This document shows, piece by piece, positions 1 to 8,990 of a stretch of DNA of 18,740 nt (within the stretch, counting starts at the first letter, position 1; the number at the start of each line of letters is the position of its first letter). The position numbers were made by a program, and so were the translations under genes. Source of the DNA: UBA1181 sp963619325 (GTDB taxonomy: Bacteria > Bacteroidota > Bacteroidia > Bacteroidales > Paludibacteraceae); the NCBI GenBank assembly GCA_963619325.1, contig CAVEVQ010000037.1, positions 1 through 18,740 of the forward strand, given 5' to 3'. The notes beneath the pieces are model-generated. The model worked only from the letters and a program-made list of their open reading frames with translations, was not told the origin of the DNA and did not search any database.

Positions 1-4
1 CTCC

Positions 5-1530
<1,526 letters not shown>

Positions 1531-1727
1531 TGAATTGTTTTTCCTTTTCTTTTTTCCTTAGGCCCGGTGCTACTGCTCGCTAAAATTGACGGTCCATTGT
1601 GACTCCCGGGTTTCCCCAGGAAATCTCCTTTCCCTTGTTTCCTGCTGAATCAATCAATTTCCTTCAAAAATCTCTTCTTGCTGTCGGTCTCTCGGCTCCC
1701 CGCTCGACCGCTTCCCTTTCCGAAAGC
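1531..1727 (-). other. 16S rRNA 5' leader with hairpins
   Basis: This stretch lies between the predicted rRNA transcription start (about 1727) and the mature 16S 5' end and has no credible protein gene. On the minus strand it can form a hairpin at 1709-1728 (7 pairs including one G·U, loop of 6) right at the predicted 5' end, and a compact hairpin at 1605-1620 (CCTGGG, GAAA loop, CCCGGG with one T·G pair), which is a GNRA-type tetraloop. Long leaders of this sort usually hold processing stems and antitermination signals; those roles are inferred. The part nearest the 16S gene (1531-1560) is purine-rich on the transcribed strand. Confidence 0.6.
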
Positions 1728-1732
1728 GAGTG

Positions 1733-1764
1733 CAAAGATAGAGGCTTTTTTCTTACGAACCAAA
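1733..1764 (-). promoter_or_regulatory. rrn operon promoter (Bacteroidota type)
   Basis: On the minus strand, TTTG (1764-1761) is followed after exactly 20 bases by TATCTTTG (1740-1733). This matches the Bacteroidota sigma-factor consensus, -33 TTTG, 19-21 bases, -7 TAnnTTTG, at every defined position. Transcription would start near 1727, about 200 bases before the mature 16S end. No second promoter of equal quality was found between here and 2000. Confidence 0.8.
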
Positions 1765-1814
1765 TGATTTGGCGGAAATTTTGCAATAAATTTTAACGAG
1801 TCGCAAAACCACTT

Positions 1815-1845
1815 GTCAATCAATGGCTTAGGCAACCATTTTGAC
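1815..1845 (-). terminator. possible weak terminator after mltG
   Basis: GTCAATCAATGG (1815-1826) and CCATTTTGAC (1836-1845) can pair through ten bases with a two-base bulge and a nine-base loop. On the minus strand a short T-rich stretch (TGGTTTTG) follows. It sits about 155 bases past the mltG stop and before the rrn promoter, where a terminator would be useful. The stem is imperfect and distant, so this is tentative. Apart from it, 1765-2000 shows no gene or clear signal. Confidence 0.3.
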
Positions 1846-2000
1846 GTTTATCCTGTTCCTATGAGACCAAAGAATTAAGAGGAAGAGAAAGTTTAAGAGT
1901 CATTAACCTCATATTTATCCTCCGTATTTGTCCCTTATTTATAGATTCAGAAACAACCCACATTTTATATTTTGATATTAGTTTCAAGCACAGTGGGGTT

Positions 2001-3023
2001 TTATCTTATATTCAATCGGTTTAACGCTCGACGATATTTCTGAGCATTCTCTTGGTGGGCAGCGTAAGTTGAAGCAAAATTATGATAGCCTGAGAAATCT
2101 TCCTTTGCGCACATATACAAAAAATTGTGATGCGAATAGTGGAGAACAGCATCGATGCCATCGGCAGAGGGGGTACGAATAGGGCCAGGGGGCAAACCTG
2201 CGTATTTATAAGTATTATAAGGCGAATCGCACTGTAAATGACCACCATAAATGCGTTTCAGAGAAAAATCCTGCAAAGCGAATTTGATGGTTGGGTCGGC
2301 TTGCAATGCCATCCCGATACGCAAGCGGTTGAGATAAAGCCCCGCCACCATTGGCTTCTCGTCTTTCTTTAAAGTCTCTTCCTCAACGATAGAAGCCAAG
2401 ATGCTGACCTCTGTTTGCGTCAGCTGGCAGTCTGCCAGGCGAGACAATCTGTCGTCCGTCCAAAACTTATCATACTCTTTCTTCATCCGTTCAATAAGGT
2501 CAGACGGGGAGATGTTCCAATAAACCTCGTATGTGTTAGGAAGGAAAATAGAGATAATTGTTTCAGAAGTCAAACCATATTTTTCCAAAGTCTCTGGACT
2601 ATCCAGCACCACCAAGAACTCGTCTGCCGACATTTGAAGTTTCTCTGTGATTTTTTCAGCCAATATCTCCTTCGTTCGCACAGCGTTAAAAGAGATACGG
2701 ACAGGCGTTTGGCGCCCATAAATGATTTTACGGACAATATCAAGGTTCGACTCCCCTAGTTTCAGCTCATAACGACCCGATTTCTTCTTTTCTTGTAGAC
2801 GAAACACAGACGCCACCATCTTTAGTGTCGACATATTTTTGACACCGTTTACATCCTCTATCTTTCTCAAAATATCAGATTGGCCGTCCTCAGTATCCAC
2901 AAGAACAAACATTTTTCTGCCAGTATCTTTTACATTAGATTTCAAAAGGACACAATAGCCACCAATAACACAGGCTACCATAACAGTAAGCAGTATTACG
3001 ATTAATCCTATTTTATTTTTCAT
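2001..3023 (-). CDS. mltG: endolytic murein transglycosylase MltG
   Basis: The 340-residue protein matches the MltG/YceG family, which cleaves nascent peptidoglycan glycan strands at the inner membrane and ends their elongation. An N-terminal membrane anchor spans about residues 6-27. The family core is clear: SIVEEET at 211-217, whose first Glu (about 214) corresponds to the catalytic Glu by family comparison, NRLRIGMALQADPT at 232-245, YNTYKYAGLPPGPI at 269-282, and the C-terminal motif with H314, F316 and H323-N326 pattern. Length is normal for Bacteroidota. The start is the ATG at 3023, directly before the hydrophobic anchor; no Shine-Dalgarno is present, as usual in this phylum. It is transcribed alone, from a promoter back to back with the tRNA-Ser promoter. 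Confidence 0.95.
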   Translation of the reverse strand: MKNKIGLIVILLTVMVACVIGGYCVLLKSNVKDTGRKMFVLVDTEDGQSDILRKIEDVNGVKNMSTLKMVASVFRLQEKKKSGRYELKLGESNLDIVRKIIYGRQTPVRISFNAVRTKEILAEKITEKLQMSADEFLVVLDSPETLEKYGLTSETIISIFLPNTYEVYWNISPSDLIERMKKEYDKFWTDDRLSRLADCQLTQTEVSILASIVEEETLKKDEKPMVAGLYLNRLRIGMALQADPTIKFALQDFSLKRIYGGHLQCDSPYNTYKYAGLPPGPIRTPSADGIDAVLHYSHHNFLYMCAKEDFSGYHNFASTYAAHQENAQKYRRALNRLNIR

Positions 3024-3054
3024 ATAACGACAGTCGGTGAAAAAACACGACGCA

Positions 3055-3086
3055 CAAAAGTAGCACTAAATTTTCCTCATTTCAAT
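3055..3086 (-). promoter_or_regulatory. mltG promoter
   Basis: On the minus strand TACTTTTG (3062-3055) matches -7 TAnnTTTG exactly. Twenty bases upstream is ATTG (3086-3083), three of four with the -33 TTTG. The start site would be near 3049, giving a leader of about 25 bases to the mltG ATG. The -33 box shares a base with the -33 box of the opposing tRNA promoter. Confidence 0.65.
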
Positions 3087-3117
3087 TTGGATATTACAAA
3101 AAAACGTTTTACATTTG
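3086..3117 (+). promoter_or_regulatory. tRNA-Ser promoter
   Basis: TTTG (3086-3089), then 20 bases, then TACATTTG (3110-3117): a perfect match to the Bacteroidota -33/-7 consensus. The expected start near 3124 leaves about 22 bases before the mature tRNA 5' end at 3146. Confidence 0.8.
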
Positions 3118-3145
3118 CACTCGCAAAACCGAGGTATCGGGGTTT

Positions 3146-3232
3146 GGTGAGATGGGTGAGTGGCTGAAACCACCAGTTTGCTAAACTGACGAACGGGTAA
3201 CCGTTCCGGGGGTTCGAATCCCCCTCTCACCG
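3146..3232 (+). tRNA. tRNA-Ser (anticodon GCU)
   Basis: An 87-base tRNA with a long variable arm, as expected for serine. The acceptor stem pairs GGTGAGA (3146-3152) with TCTCACC (3225-3231), and the discriminator is G3232. The D stem is GGT/ACC (3155-3157, 3169-3171). The anticodon stem (3173-3177 with 3185-3189) has a C·A mismatch at its first pair and a loop TTGCTAA, which places anticodon GCT at 3180-3182. The variable arm is about 3190-3207. The T arm is GGGGG, TTCGAAT, CCCCC (3208-3224). CCA is not encoded. It reads AGC and AGU codons. It is the only plus-strand gene seen in the window. Confidence 0.97.
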
Positions 3233-3238
3233 CAGTAG

Positions 3239-3272
3239 GCGATTGAAATGTGAATTTCAGTCGCTTTTTTTT
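3239..3272 (+). terminator. intrinsic terminator of tRNA-Ser
   Basis: GCGATTGAAAT (3239-3249) pairs with ATTTCAGTCGC (3254-3264) over 11 base pairs with one G·T and a four-base loop, followed by eight T (3265-3272). This is a textbook rho-independent terminator seven bases beyond the tRNA. Confidence 0.93.
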
Positions 3273-3390
3273 ATCTCTATTTGAGGTAAATATTCAAATC
3301 TACTTAATCATCCAGTATGGGGAAAAATTAATTGTGCGAAAGTTTTGGGAAGATTATAAGCAAGTCATTTATATCACACTCATAAAGTAA

Positions 3391-3422
3391 AGAAGAGCAG
3401 AACCTATTGATTCTGCTCTTCT
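3391..3422 (-). terminator. terminator of the duplicated exported-protein gene
   Basis: AGAAGAGCAGAA (3391-3402) and TTCTGCTCTTCT (3411-3422) form a perfect 12-pair stem with an 8-base loop. On the minus strand it is followed by TTTACTTTATG, a modest T-rich tail, about 65 bases after the stop of the gene at 3488. Its symmetry could also allow weak function from the plus side. The rest of 3273-3487 holds nothing I can support. Confidence 0.75.
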
Positions 3423-3487
3423 TCTATGATGAACTATCAAAGTTTCACTCTCTACACATCTTTAGAGATGACATCTTTATTGTCTTC

Positions 3488-5830
3488 CTATCGCAAGCCA
3501 TCTGCTTTATCAATTAGCGTACTATCATAAACCGCGGTGTAGATAACATCACAAATCGCTTTTGAGACCTCTTTATCCCAACCCTTGAAAGTATATTGAT
3601 ACTCGTCGCTATCATTCCGTGTAGGTGTAGCAGGTTCGATAGGCATCTTTCCATATTCTACTGGGAAATCGTAAATCACAGTTCCATCATAATTTACGAA
3701 TTTTACTATAACGGACAGATCTTGAACAGGACGAACGGAGAAGCCATGGAACGCAGGTCTAGTTTCAACACCAACAGAAGAAGAAGAGAACTTAAAATTG
3801 TAAGAAGCATCCCCAGTAGAAGTCGTAGACCAATACATACCGAGGACATTAACGTTAGAAATTGTTTCACCATAGCGATGACCACCGCAAGGGAGAGCAA
3901 CAACCCCAAGCTCCTCTAATTTTCCAAATTGCGCTTCAGAATAAACATTGTTTTCGAAACTGTTTTCTTGCAACGAAACAACGTCATTTTCAATAGATTT
4001 ATCTTCTGGGAAATAGACAGGGATAGTATCAATCGCCACATAATCTTCAGGGAAAATCATAAAACACAAGACCCCATTATCACCAATTTCACCCATCGTC
4101 CAACGATCATTCTCTATAATGTACTTCCACTCATCGCCTGTCAGCGTACGGCAGGAATTTGCTCCAACTCCCGTAGTTACAATATCATTATAGAAAGCCC
4201 AGTCTGAATTTATATAGTCATATTTCAGACTATTATTCTGATAAGAGTCACTCGATATTTCAGTAGCCCAAGGTTGGTAAGATGTAAAATTGGAATTCCA
4301 TCCACTCGTTCCAAAACCGAACAAGTCGATCCAACCATCATACTTTTCGGAAATCTCCTTATTGTCCATACCGACGATGTCATATTGATTATCGGCGAGA
4401 CGCCATGTTTTACTCTTCGCATTATATTGCAAGTTTCCTTGAGAGAAATAGACATACCTTCCATCTGAAACCCTAACAGTAGCTCGTTTCAACAATCCGT
4501 TCTCTCTCACTATAAGCGTACTATCATAGAGGGCAGTATAGACGATATCTTCTTTCGCCTCCGTTATTTCTTTATCCCAGCCTTTGAAGTAATAACGATA
4601 CTTGCCATCTTCGCGAGAAACAGATGGAGCAACAGGCAAATCACCCGCATTGTAAACGGAATCAAGAAGTACAGAACCATCATAATCAAGGAATCTCACT
4701 TCATAATTTAGATGTTTCACGAGACGCACAGCATATCCATAGTCCTTATAAGCCACGGTTTGAGGTGTAAAACTCGTATAGCTAAAAGATATTTTACATG
4801 CTTTTCCTCCTTCAGATGAAGTAGACGACCAATAATTACCCACATTGCCACTTCCTGATTTTTTTACCATACGACGACCACTGCAAGGCAAAGCTACGAC
4901 ACCCTCTCTTTCCAATTTTGCAAACTCTACATCCGTGTACACATTAGATGAGTAGTCGGCTTCATCCCAATCATCATTCAAGTCGCTTAAGACACTCATA
5001 TTGATATTCGCAGGAGTTTGGAAATCATCTGGAAGCAACATAAAACAAAGTACGCTATCTTCGCCCACCATTCCCATTGTCCACTTGTAATGAGATAGCA
5101 AATAAGACCACTCATCGGCAGTAAGCGTATTCCACATAGTAGGTTGATTTCCTCCATTAGAGATAGCGTTAAAAACGCCCCAGTCTGCATTCGCGTATGA
5201 ATCTGTCAAGCTGGTTTTTTCCTCACCGCCAACATTATAATCAGAATGAGTGTCGGAGGTAGCCCAAGGTTGATATTCCTTCGCGCCACTGTTCCAACCA
5301 CTTGTACCCCATGCAAACAAATCAATCCAACCATGATATGTTTCGGAAATACTGTCATTTGCGCTTCCTACATAGTCGTATTGGTTTTCTGCAAAACGCC
5401 ATGTACCCGCAGCAGAACCATCCGCCGTAACATGCGTTCCCTCAACGGCATTAAACTGTAAATTACCTTGAGAAAAACAGATTTTTTTCTTATCCGTCAC
5501 GTTGAAAGTTGCGGCAATCAAAGCGCCATCTTTCACCACGTCATATTTCAACGTATCACGTTGAAAACAGAGACTATCAAAAGCATCTACTCTGCTTTGC
5601 CACTTTTCATCTTCACTTCTTAGCGAGACGTTCATACTTTGTACTATAGAAGTGTTATCCTCTTCCTCTTGAAAATCGATGGAAAGAACCTTCTCCACAG
5701 CAGTCTGCCAAAAGAGTTCGCCTCCTTTGAGGACACGCATTCGCATCTCCGTTTTAACCGCAGCAAAAAGCACAGCGAAGCAAGATACAAAACCAAATAG
5801 AAAAGTAAAAAATTTCTTCATATTGAACAT
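3488..5830 (-). CDS. exported protein with duplicated FISUMP-like and InlB-like repeats
   Basis: The 780-residue protein starts with a signal peptide (about residues 1-24; the second ATG at 5821, giving MKKFF, is an equally good start). After a unique stretch (25-115) come two copies of the same unit. Domain A spans about 117-373 and 460-703. Each copy opens with FSQGNLQ(F/Y)NA, continues with TWR(F/L)A(E/D)NQYD and GWIDLF(A/G)(W/F)GTSGWNS, and ends with YWS(S/T)TS and a G(Y/F)(A/S)VR closing motif, resembling the Fibrobacter major paralogous (FISUMP, C-type-lectin-like) group. Domain B spans about 377-438 and 708-772: an InlB/Listeria-Bacteroides-type beta repeat with a DYDG or NYDG start, FKGWDKE and an IVYTA(L/V)YDST or similar end. 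No type IX sorting domain or lipobox is visible, so its final location is unclear. Function is unknown; binding or adhesion at the surface is a guess. Domain names are from motif resemblance. Confidence 0.85.
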   Translation of the reverse strand: MFNMKKFFTFLFGFVSCFAVLFAAVKTEMRMRVLKGGELFWQTAVEKVLSIDFQEEEDNTSIVQSMNVSLRSEDEKWQSRVDAFDSLCFQRDTLKYDVVKDGALIAATFNVTDKKKICFSQGNLQFNAVEGTHVTADGSAAGTWRFAENQYDYVGSANDSISETYHGWIDLFAWGTSGWNSGAKEYQPWATSDTHSDYNVGGEEKTSLTDSYANADWGVFNAISNGGNQPTMWNTLTADEWSYLLSHYKWTMGMVGEDSVLCFMLLPDDFQTPANINMSVLSDLNDDWDEADYSSNVYTDVEFAKLEREGVVALPCSGRRMVKKSGSGNVGNYWSSTSSEGGKACKISFSYTSFTPQTVAYKDYGYAVRLVKHLNYEVRFLDYDGSVLLDSVYNAGDLPVAPSVSREDGKYRYYFKGWDKEITEAKEDIVYTALYDSTLIVRENGLLKRATVRVSDGRYVYFSQGNLQYNAKSKTWRLADNQYDIVGMDNKEISEKYDGWIDLFGFGTSGWNSNFTSYQPWATEISSDSYQNNSLKYDYINSDWAFYNDIVTTGVGANSCRTLTGDEWKYIIENDRWTMGEIGDNGVLCFMIFPEDYVAIDTIPVYFPEDKSIENDVVSLQENSFENNVYSEAQFGKLEELGVVALPCGGHRYGETISNVNVLGMYWSTTSTGDASYNFKFSSSSVGVETRPAFHGFSVRPVQDLSVIVKFVNYDGTVIYDFPVEYGKMPIEPATPTRNDSDEYQYTFKGWDKEVSKAICDVIYTAVYDSTLIDKADGLR

Positions 5831-5901
5831 ATTATATTATTTGTCCATGTATTGGCTACCAAAAATCCGCATTATTTGCGAAAATATAGTTTTCAAGAGA
5901 A

Positions 5902-5936
5902 AACTCCACCTGCAGCATTTCATTACAAATGGAGTT
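5902..5936 (-). terminator. terminator of the iorB-aminotransferase operon
   Basis: AACTCCA (5902-5908) pairs with TGGAGTT (5930-5936), with a 21-base loop. On the minus strand it is followed by TTCTCTTG, and it begins 11 bases after the aminotransferase stop. A tract of twelve T on the plus strand (about 5938-5948) runs up to and into the stop codon. The short stem and large loop make it a moderate candidate. The rest of 5831-5901, upstream of the exported-protein gene, shows no convincing promoter. Confidence 0.55.
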
Positions 5937-5946
5937 CTTTTTTTTT

Positions 5947-7242
5947 TTAGTTTTCTTTCTCAAACTCAGCCAAACGCTCATCTAAGTCGTCGTACTGATT
6001 GTCTTGAATGAAAGAGGTGCAGACACGCAAGCCTTGTTGTAAACTTCCCGTTGTATCAAGACTGATGGCACTGATTCCGTAGAACAGAAGTTTGTACATC
6101 AAATCGCCACCTTTCATATCTTTGTAGCCAACGGTGAAATAGAATCCGTCGCCGATAGTTTGGTCGATGTCTTTGTCGTATACAATGTGGAATCCATGAT
6201 TCTCAAAGATTGCCTTCATCTTCTTTGCACGATCACCATATTTACGAACCGTCTCCAAGAAATTGTACTCGCCATCGCAAGCTGCCTTAAACATTGCCGC
6301 CAAAGCATACTGTGCAGAATGAGACGTTCCAGAAGAGAGCACATACAAAATACGATTCACGAAGACTGTACCGAACTCGCCTATGCCATAACGGTCTTTC
6401 AATCCTTGATAAGCACGATGGAACAATTTATCAGAAATCGCTACCACCCCAATACGTTGACCAGCATAACTAAACGCCTTAGAGCCAGAAATCAACAAAA
6501 TGTAATTATCTGTATATTTAGCGACTGTTGGTTGGAACGGAGCTTGGAACGGCTTGCTCAAATCGTGACGAAAATCCATTGCAAAGTAAGCCAAATCTTC
6601 CATCACAATGACATCGTATTTAGTTGCCAAAGCGCCAATACCCTTCAACTCCTCATCGGTCAAACAGAACCATGACGGGTTGTTAGGATTAGAATAGACG
6701 ATATTGCAAACATTCCCTTTTTTCAAGTAGCTTTCCACTTTATCAATCAAGGACTTTCCACGAAACTCATACATATCGAACGACTCCCACTTCAGACCTT
6801 GCACGAGCAGCTGAGTCTTCTGCACTGGAAATCCCGGGTCAATAAAGAGGACAGTGTCTTTCTTTGGATCAGACTGACCTGAGACCAAAAAAGAAGCGTA
6901 AGTACCCTGCATAGAACCAGAGACAGGCACGCATCCCTCAGGATCAACATCCACGTCAATAAAAGCCTTCACAAAGCGAGAAGCTTGTTTTTTCAAATCA
7001 GGATGGCCATCCAACATTGGATATTTTGAAGCGACCCCCATCTGAAGAGCTTCGATCTCGGCTTTCGTACCGACAGCGTCTGGTGCGAATCCAGGGACAC
7101 CCATCTCCATACGAACATATTTTTCGCCTGTTTGAGCCTCTACTTTATTAGCAATCATGCAAATCTCTCTAATTGTCGCCTTACTGAAATTTGGCAAATG
7201 CATGCCGTCAATCACCGACTGAACAACTTTTTTATCTATCAT
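5947..7242 (-). CDS. PLP-dependent aminotransferase (class I/II)
   Basis: A fold-type I aminotransferase that moves an amino group between an amino acid and a 2-oxo acid using pyridoxal phosphate. In the 431-residue form the markers are: YPMLDGHPDLKK near 74-85 (substrate-loop region), SNPNNPS near 184-190, the EDLAYF segment near 215-220 with the Asp that contacts the pyridine nitrogen, and SGSKAFSYAGQRIG near 252-265, whose Lys forms the Schiff base and whose Arg contacts phosphate. The longest open frame begins at a TTG (7266); I prefer the ATG at 7242, which opens MIDKKVV. It is the last gene of the iorB-DUF4293-GNAT run, 40 bases after GNAT. Substrate specificity cannot be read directly; neighbours suggest aromatic or branched 2-oxo acids, an inference only. 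Confidence 0.9.
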   Translation of the reverse strand: MIDKKVVQSVIDGMHLPNFSKATIREICMIANKVEAQTGEKYVRMEMGVPGFAPDAVGTKAEIEALQMGVASKYPMLDGHPDLKKQASRFVKAFIDVDVDPEGCVPVSGSMQGTYASFLVSGQSDPKKDTVLFIDPGFPVQKTQLLVQGLKWESFDMYEFRGKSLIDKVESYLKKGNVCNIVYSNPNNPSWFCLTDEELKGIGALATKYDVIVMEDLAYFAMDFRHDLSKPFQAPFQPTVAKYTDNYILLISGSKAFSYAGQRIGVVAISDKLFHRAYQGLKDRYGIGEFGTVFVNRILYVLSSGTSHSAQYALAAMFKAACDGEYNFLETVRKYGDRAKKMKAIFENHGFHIVYDKDIDQTIGDGFYFTVGYKDMKGGDLMYKLLFYGISAISLDTTGSLQQGLRVCTSFIQDNQYDDLDERLAEFEKEN

Positions 7243-7282
7243 ATCATTAAGTTTAATTTTTCCCAAAGATGGACAAAGACAT

Positions 7283-7813
7283 CTATTTTATTTTACAACC
7301 ATGAAACATTTTCTGAAAGAGCAATGCATCCTCCCAATCCTCATTTCGAAACCAGTCGTGCAGCGTCGCGCCCAGCTGAAAACCGGCAGCGTAGAACAAC
7401 CTTTGCGAAGGTTCATTTCTCCTACTCACATAGCAATACAGCTGATGAAGGTTCAAAAAACGAAAGGCGTATACCTCTATAAGAGCTAACGCCTCTGTAG
7501 CATATCCTTTTCTACGAAAGTCTTTATCTATCAAAATTCCCAATTCGGCACGTCCGTGTCGTGGCTCGAATTCAAACAAATCCACACACCCGATCGTCAG
7601 ACCATCACTTTTCCTTGAAATCATCAAGCGCAACTGTCGCAATGCGTAAATATCACCTGCTGTTTCAATGTAAGTCTTCAGTTGGTACTTAGAGTAAGGT
7701 GCTATCGCACTACTGTCCTGCCACAAAGTAGCGTCGTTTTCCCACTGATACAACAGGTCTGCATCTTCAGGTTCGACCGCACGCAACACCACCCTATCTC
7801 CCTCTAAGGTCAT
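7283..7813 (-). CDS. GNAT-family N-acetyltransferase (RimJ/RimL type)
   Basis: This 176-residue protein has the GNAT fold, which transfers acetyl from acetyl-CoA to an amine. It opens with the RimL/SpeG-like pattern LEGDRVVLRAVEPEDADLL (residues 3-21), carries the acetyl-CoA loop DFRRKGYATEAL near 97-108 (the R/Q-x-x-G-x-G/A motif reads RRKGYA), and ends with NEPSQRLFYAAGFQ near 133-146, which is motif B of the family. Length is typical. It starts 2 bases after the DUF4293 stop, so the two are surely cotranscribed. The acceptor could be a ribosomal N-terminus, a polyamine or a small molecule; sequence alone does not decide. Confidence 0.9.
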   Translation of the reverse strand: MTLEGDRVVLRAVEPEDADLLYQWENDATLWQDSSAIAPYSKYQLKTYIETAGDIYALRQLRLMISRKSDGLTIGCVDLFEFEPRHGRAELGILIDKDFRRKGYATEALALIEVYAFRFLNLHQLYCYVSRRNEPSQRLFYAAGFQLGATLHDWFRNEDWEDALLFQKMFHGCKIK

Positions 7814-7815
7814 CT

Positions 7816-8313
7816 TTATCGTAATCTGTCGTAAGAACGCACCAACGCCTCATCTTTTCCTATTGCGCGGATAGCGAGATAAGTCAAGACGATATTAACC
7901 AAGGGGAATGTCAAAGCGACGCCATAAGACAGACTCGTCATCTCCATGCCCTCTGTTTCAAAACCACCTCTTGTAGTCCACGCAAAGAGAGCAAACATAG
8001 CATACACACCCAAATTAAGGATGCAGTTGAAAATGTTGAAACGGATTTGGAAAACACGATTCCGGTAGAGTCCTATTCCAACTACATTCACCACCAAAAT
8101 CAAGACAAGAAGTAGTGCTAATGGGATAGAATAGAAATCGAACGCTGTCGACGTGACAGAGGAGTCAGGTGCGAGAACGATATGTTTCAAACCCACACCC
8201 GTATAGATATATTCCACACCGCCTCCCACAAAATGGCTTAATGGGAGAAAGAACATCAACAGTGTCAACACAAAAGTTACCGCCAAGTAGACGGTCTGGA
8301 TACGTTGCCACAT
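7816..8313 (-). CDS. DUF4293 family membrane protein
   Basis: A 165-residue integral membrane protein of the Bacteroidota-specific DUF4293 family, of unknown function. The diagnostic start MWQRIQTVYL is present, and four hydrophobic helices are evident (about residues 4-24, 57-79, 91-112 and 131-152). The open frame can be extended to a GTG at 8361, but that would overlap iorB by 26 bases and place 16 polar residues before the conserved start. The ATG at 8313 is therefore chosen, 22 bases after the iorB stop. It lies inside the iorB operon; no functional link is known to me. Confidence 0.88.
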   Translation of the reverse strand: MWQRIQTVYLAVTFVLTLLMFFLPLSHFVGGGVEYIYTGVGLKHIVLAPDSSVTSTAFDFYSIPLALLLVLILVVNVVGIGLYRNRVFQIRFNIFNCILNLGVYAMFALFAWTTRGGFETEGMEMTSLSYGVALTFPLVNIVLTYLAIRAIGKDEALVRSYDRLR

Positions 8314-8335
8314 AAATCTTAATCTAAAAGGATTA

Positions 8336-8914
8336 TTATTTTTTAACCGCAGCGGCCTCACCAGCAGCCAAAGCCTTCAAGTTCAATGCGACCACCTCTT
8401 CGCCTTTTCTTCCAAATATAGAGCGAATACCCTCTTCAACCACGGAAGATGGGATGCCCAAAAAAGGAAGAGAAGCCCCTAACATAACAATGTTAGACAC
8501 ACGAGGAGAGCCAACTTCCTTAGCGATAGAATCGACATCAATAATCACATGGTTCTTCACTTTCTTCACCTCATCCAACACATCGTCGACATTTGGATAG
8601 TCAGGAATGTTAACAAGCGGAGTCTGGTTCGTTACGACACAGCCATCAGCGTGCAAGTATGGCAGATAGCGCAAAGCCTCCATAGGTTCGAGAGATATGA
8701 TCAAATCTGCAGAACCCAAACCGATAAGGTCGGACGCGATGGGTTGGTCGGAAATGCGAAGGTTAGACTGCACGTCTCCGCCACGTTGGCTCATTCCGTG
8801 CGTCTCTGCCTGTTTCATATATAAATTCTCCTTGATTGCGGCCTCTCCGATTACTGCTGCGATAGACAAAATTCCTTGTCCACCCACACCCGACAAAATT
8901 ATATCCGTCTTCAT
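8336..8914 (-). CDS. iorB: indolepyruvate:ferredoxin oxidoreductase, beta subunit
   Basis: The gamma-type subunit of the 2-oxoacid:ferredoxin oxidoreductase superfamily. With the alpha subunit IorA (thiamine pyrophosphate and iron-sulfur clusters), it oxidises arylpyruvates such as indolepyruvate to aryl-acetyl-CoA, CO2 and reduced ferredoxin. Features in 192 residues are SGVGGQGIL at 8-16, ETHGMSQRGG at 37-46 and SLEPMEALR near 73-81, all typical of IorB. Length is normal. IorA is normally encoded next to it, but none is present: downstream is a DUF4293 gene, upstream a terminator and nfnB. The start is the ATG at 8914, supported by a rare strong Shine-Dalgarno (8920-8927). Confidence 0.92.
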   Translation of the reverse strand: MKTDIILSGVGGQGILSIAAVIGEAAIKENLYMKQAETHGMSQRGGDVQSNLRISDQPIASDLIGLGSADLIISLEPMEALRYLPYLHADGCVVTNQTPLVNIPDYPNVDDVLDEVKKVKNHVIIDVDSIAKEVGSPRVSNIVMLGASLPFLGIPSSVVEEGIRSIFGRKGEEVVALNLKALAAGEAAAVKK

Positions 8915-8919
8915 GCTTT

Positions 8920-8927
8920 TCCTTTCT
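8920..8927 (-). promoter_or_regulatory. strong Shine-Dalgarno of iorB
   Basis: AGAAAGGA (8927-8920, minus strand) ends five bases before the iorB ATG and is complementary over eight bases to the 16S 3' tail in this same window. Bacteroidota rarely use such sites; the other gene starts checked here show at most short AAGG-like runs. Confidence 0.6.
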
Positions 8928-8955
8928 ATATTCTAAATTCAATTTTATATTCAAT

Positions 8956-8987
8956 AAAAAATCCGTGGTCTACACAGTAAACCACGG
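8956..8987 (-). terminator. terminator of the nfnA-nfnB operon
   Basis: CCGTGGT (8963-8969) pairs with ACCACGG (8981-8987), extended inside by TAC/GTA across a single mismatch. On the minus strand six T (8961-8956) follow directly. It lies 70 bases after the nfnB stop and separates the nfn genes from iorB. Confidence 0.88.
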
Positions 8988-8990
8988 TTG

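Noticed and set aside
1599..1835. Short open frames over the rRNA leader and promoter
   Set aside because: They overlap the rrn promoter and leader hairpins, and have low-complexity translations with no recognisable motif.
3425..3487. Remnant of a third repeat unit downstream of the duplicated exported protein
   Set aside because: Reading past the stop codon in frame gives no similarity to the start of domain A.
5831..5901. Promoter for the duplicated exported protein
   Set aside because: The best match (TATATTTT at 5888-5881) misses the final G and has no -33 box at a suitable distance.
7243..7266. TTG start for the aminotransferase at 7266
   Set aside because: An in-frame ATG at 7242 gives a natural family N-terminus; the extra eight residues have no support.
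8314..8361. N-terminal extension of the DUF4293 protein to 8361
   Set aside because: The start would be GTG, overlaps iorB by 26 bases and precedes the conserved MWQRIQ start.
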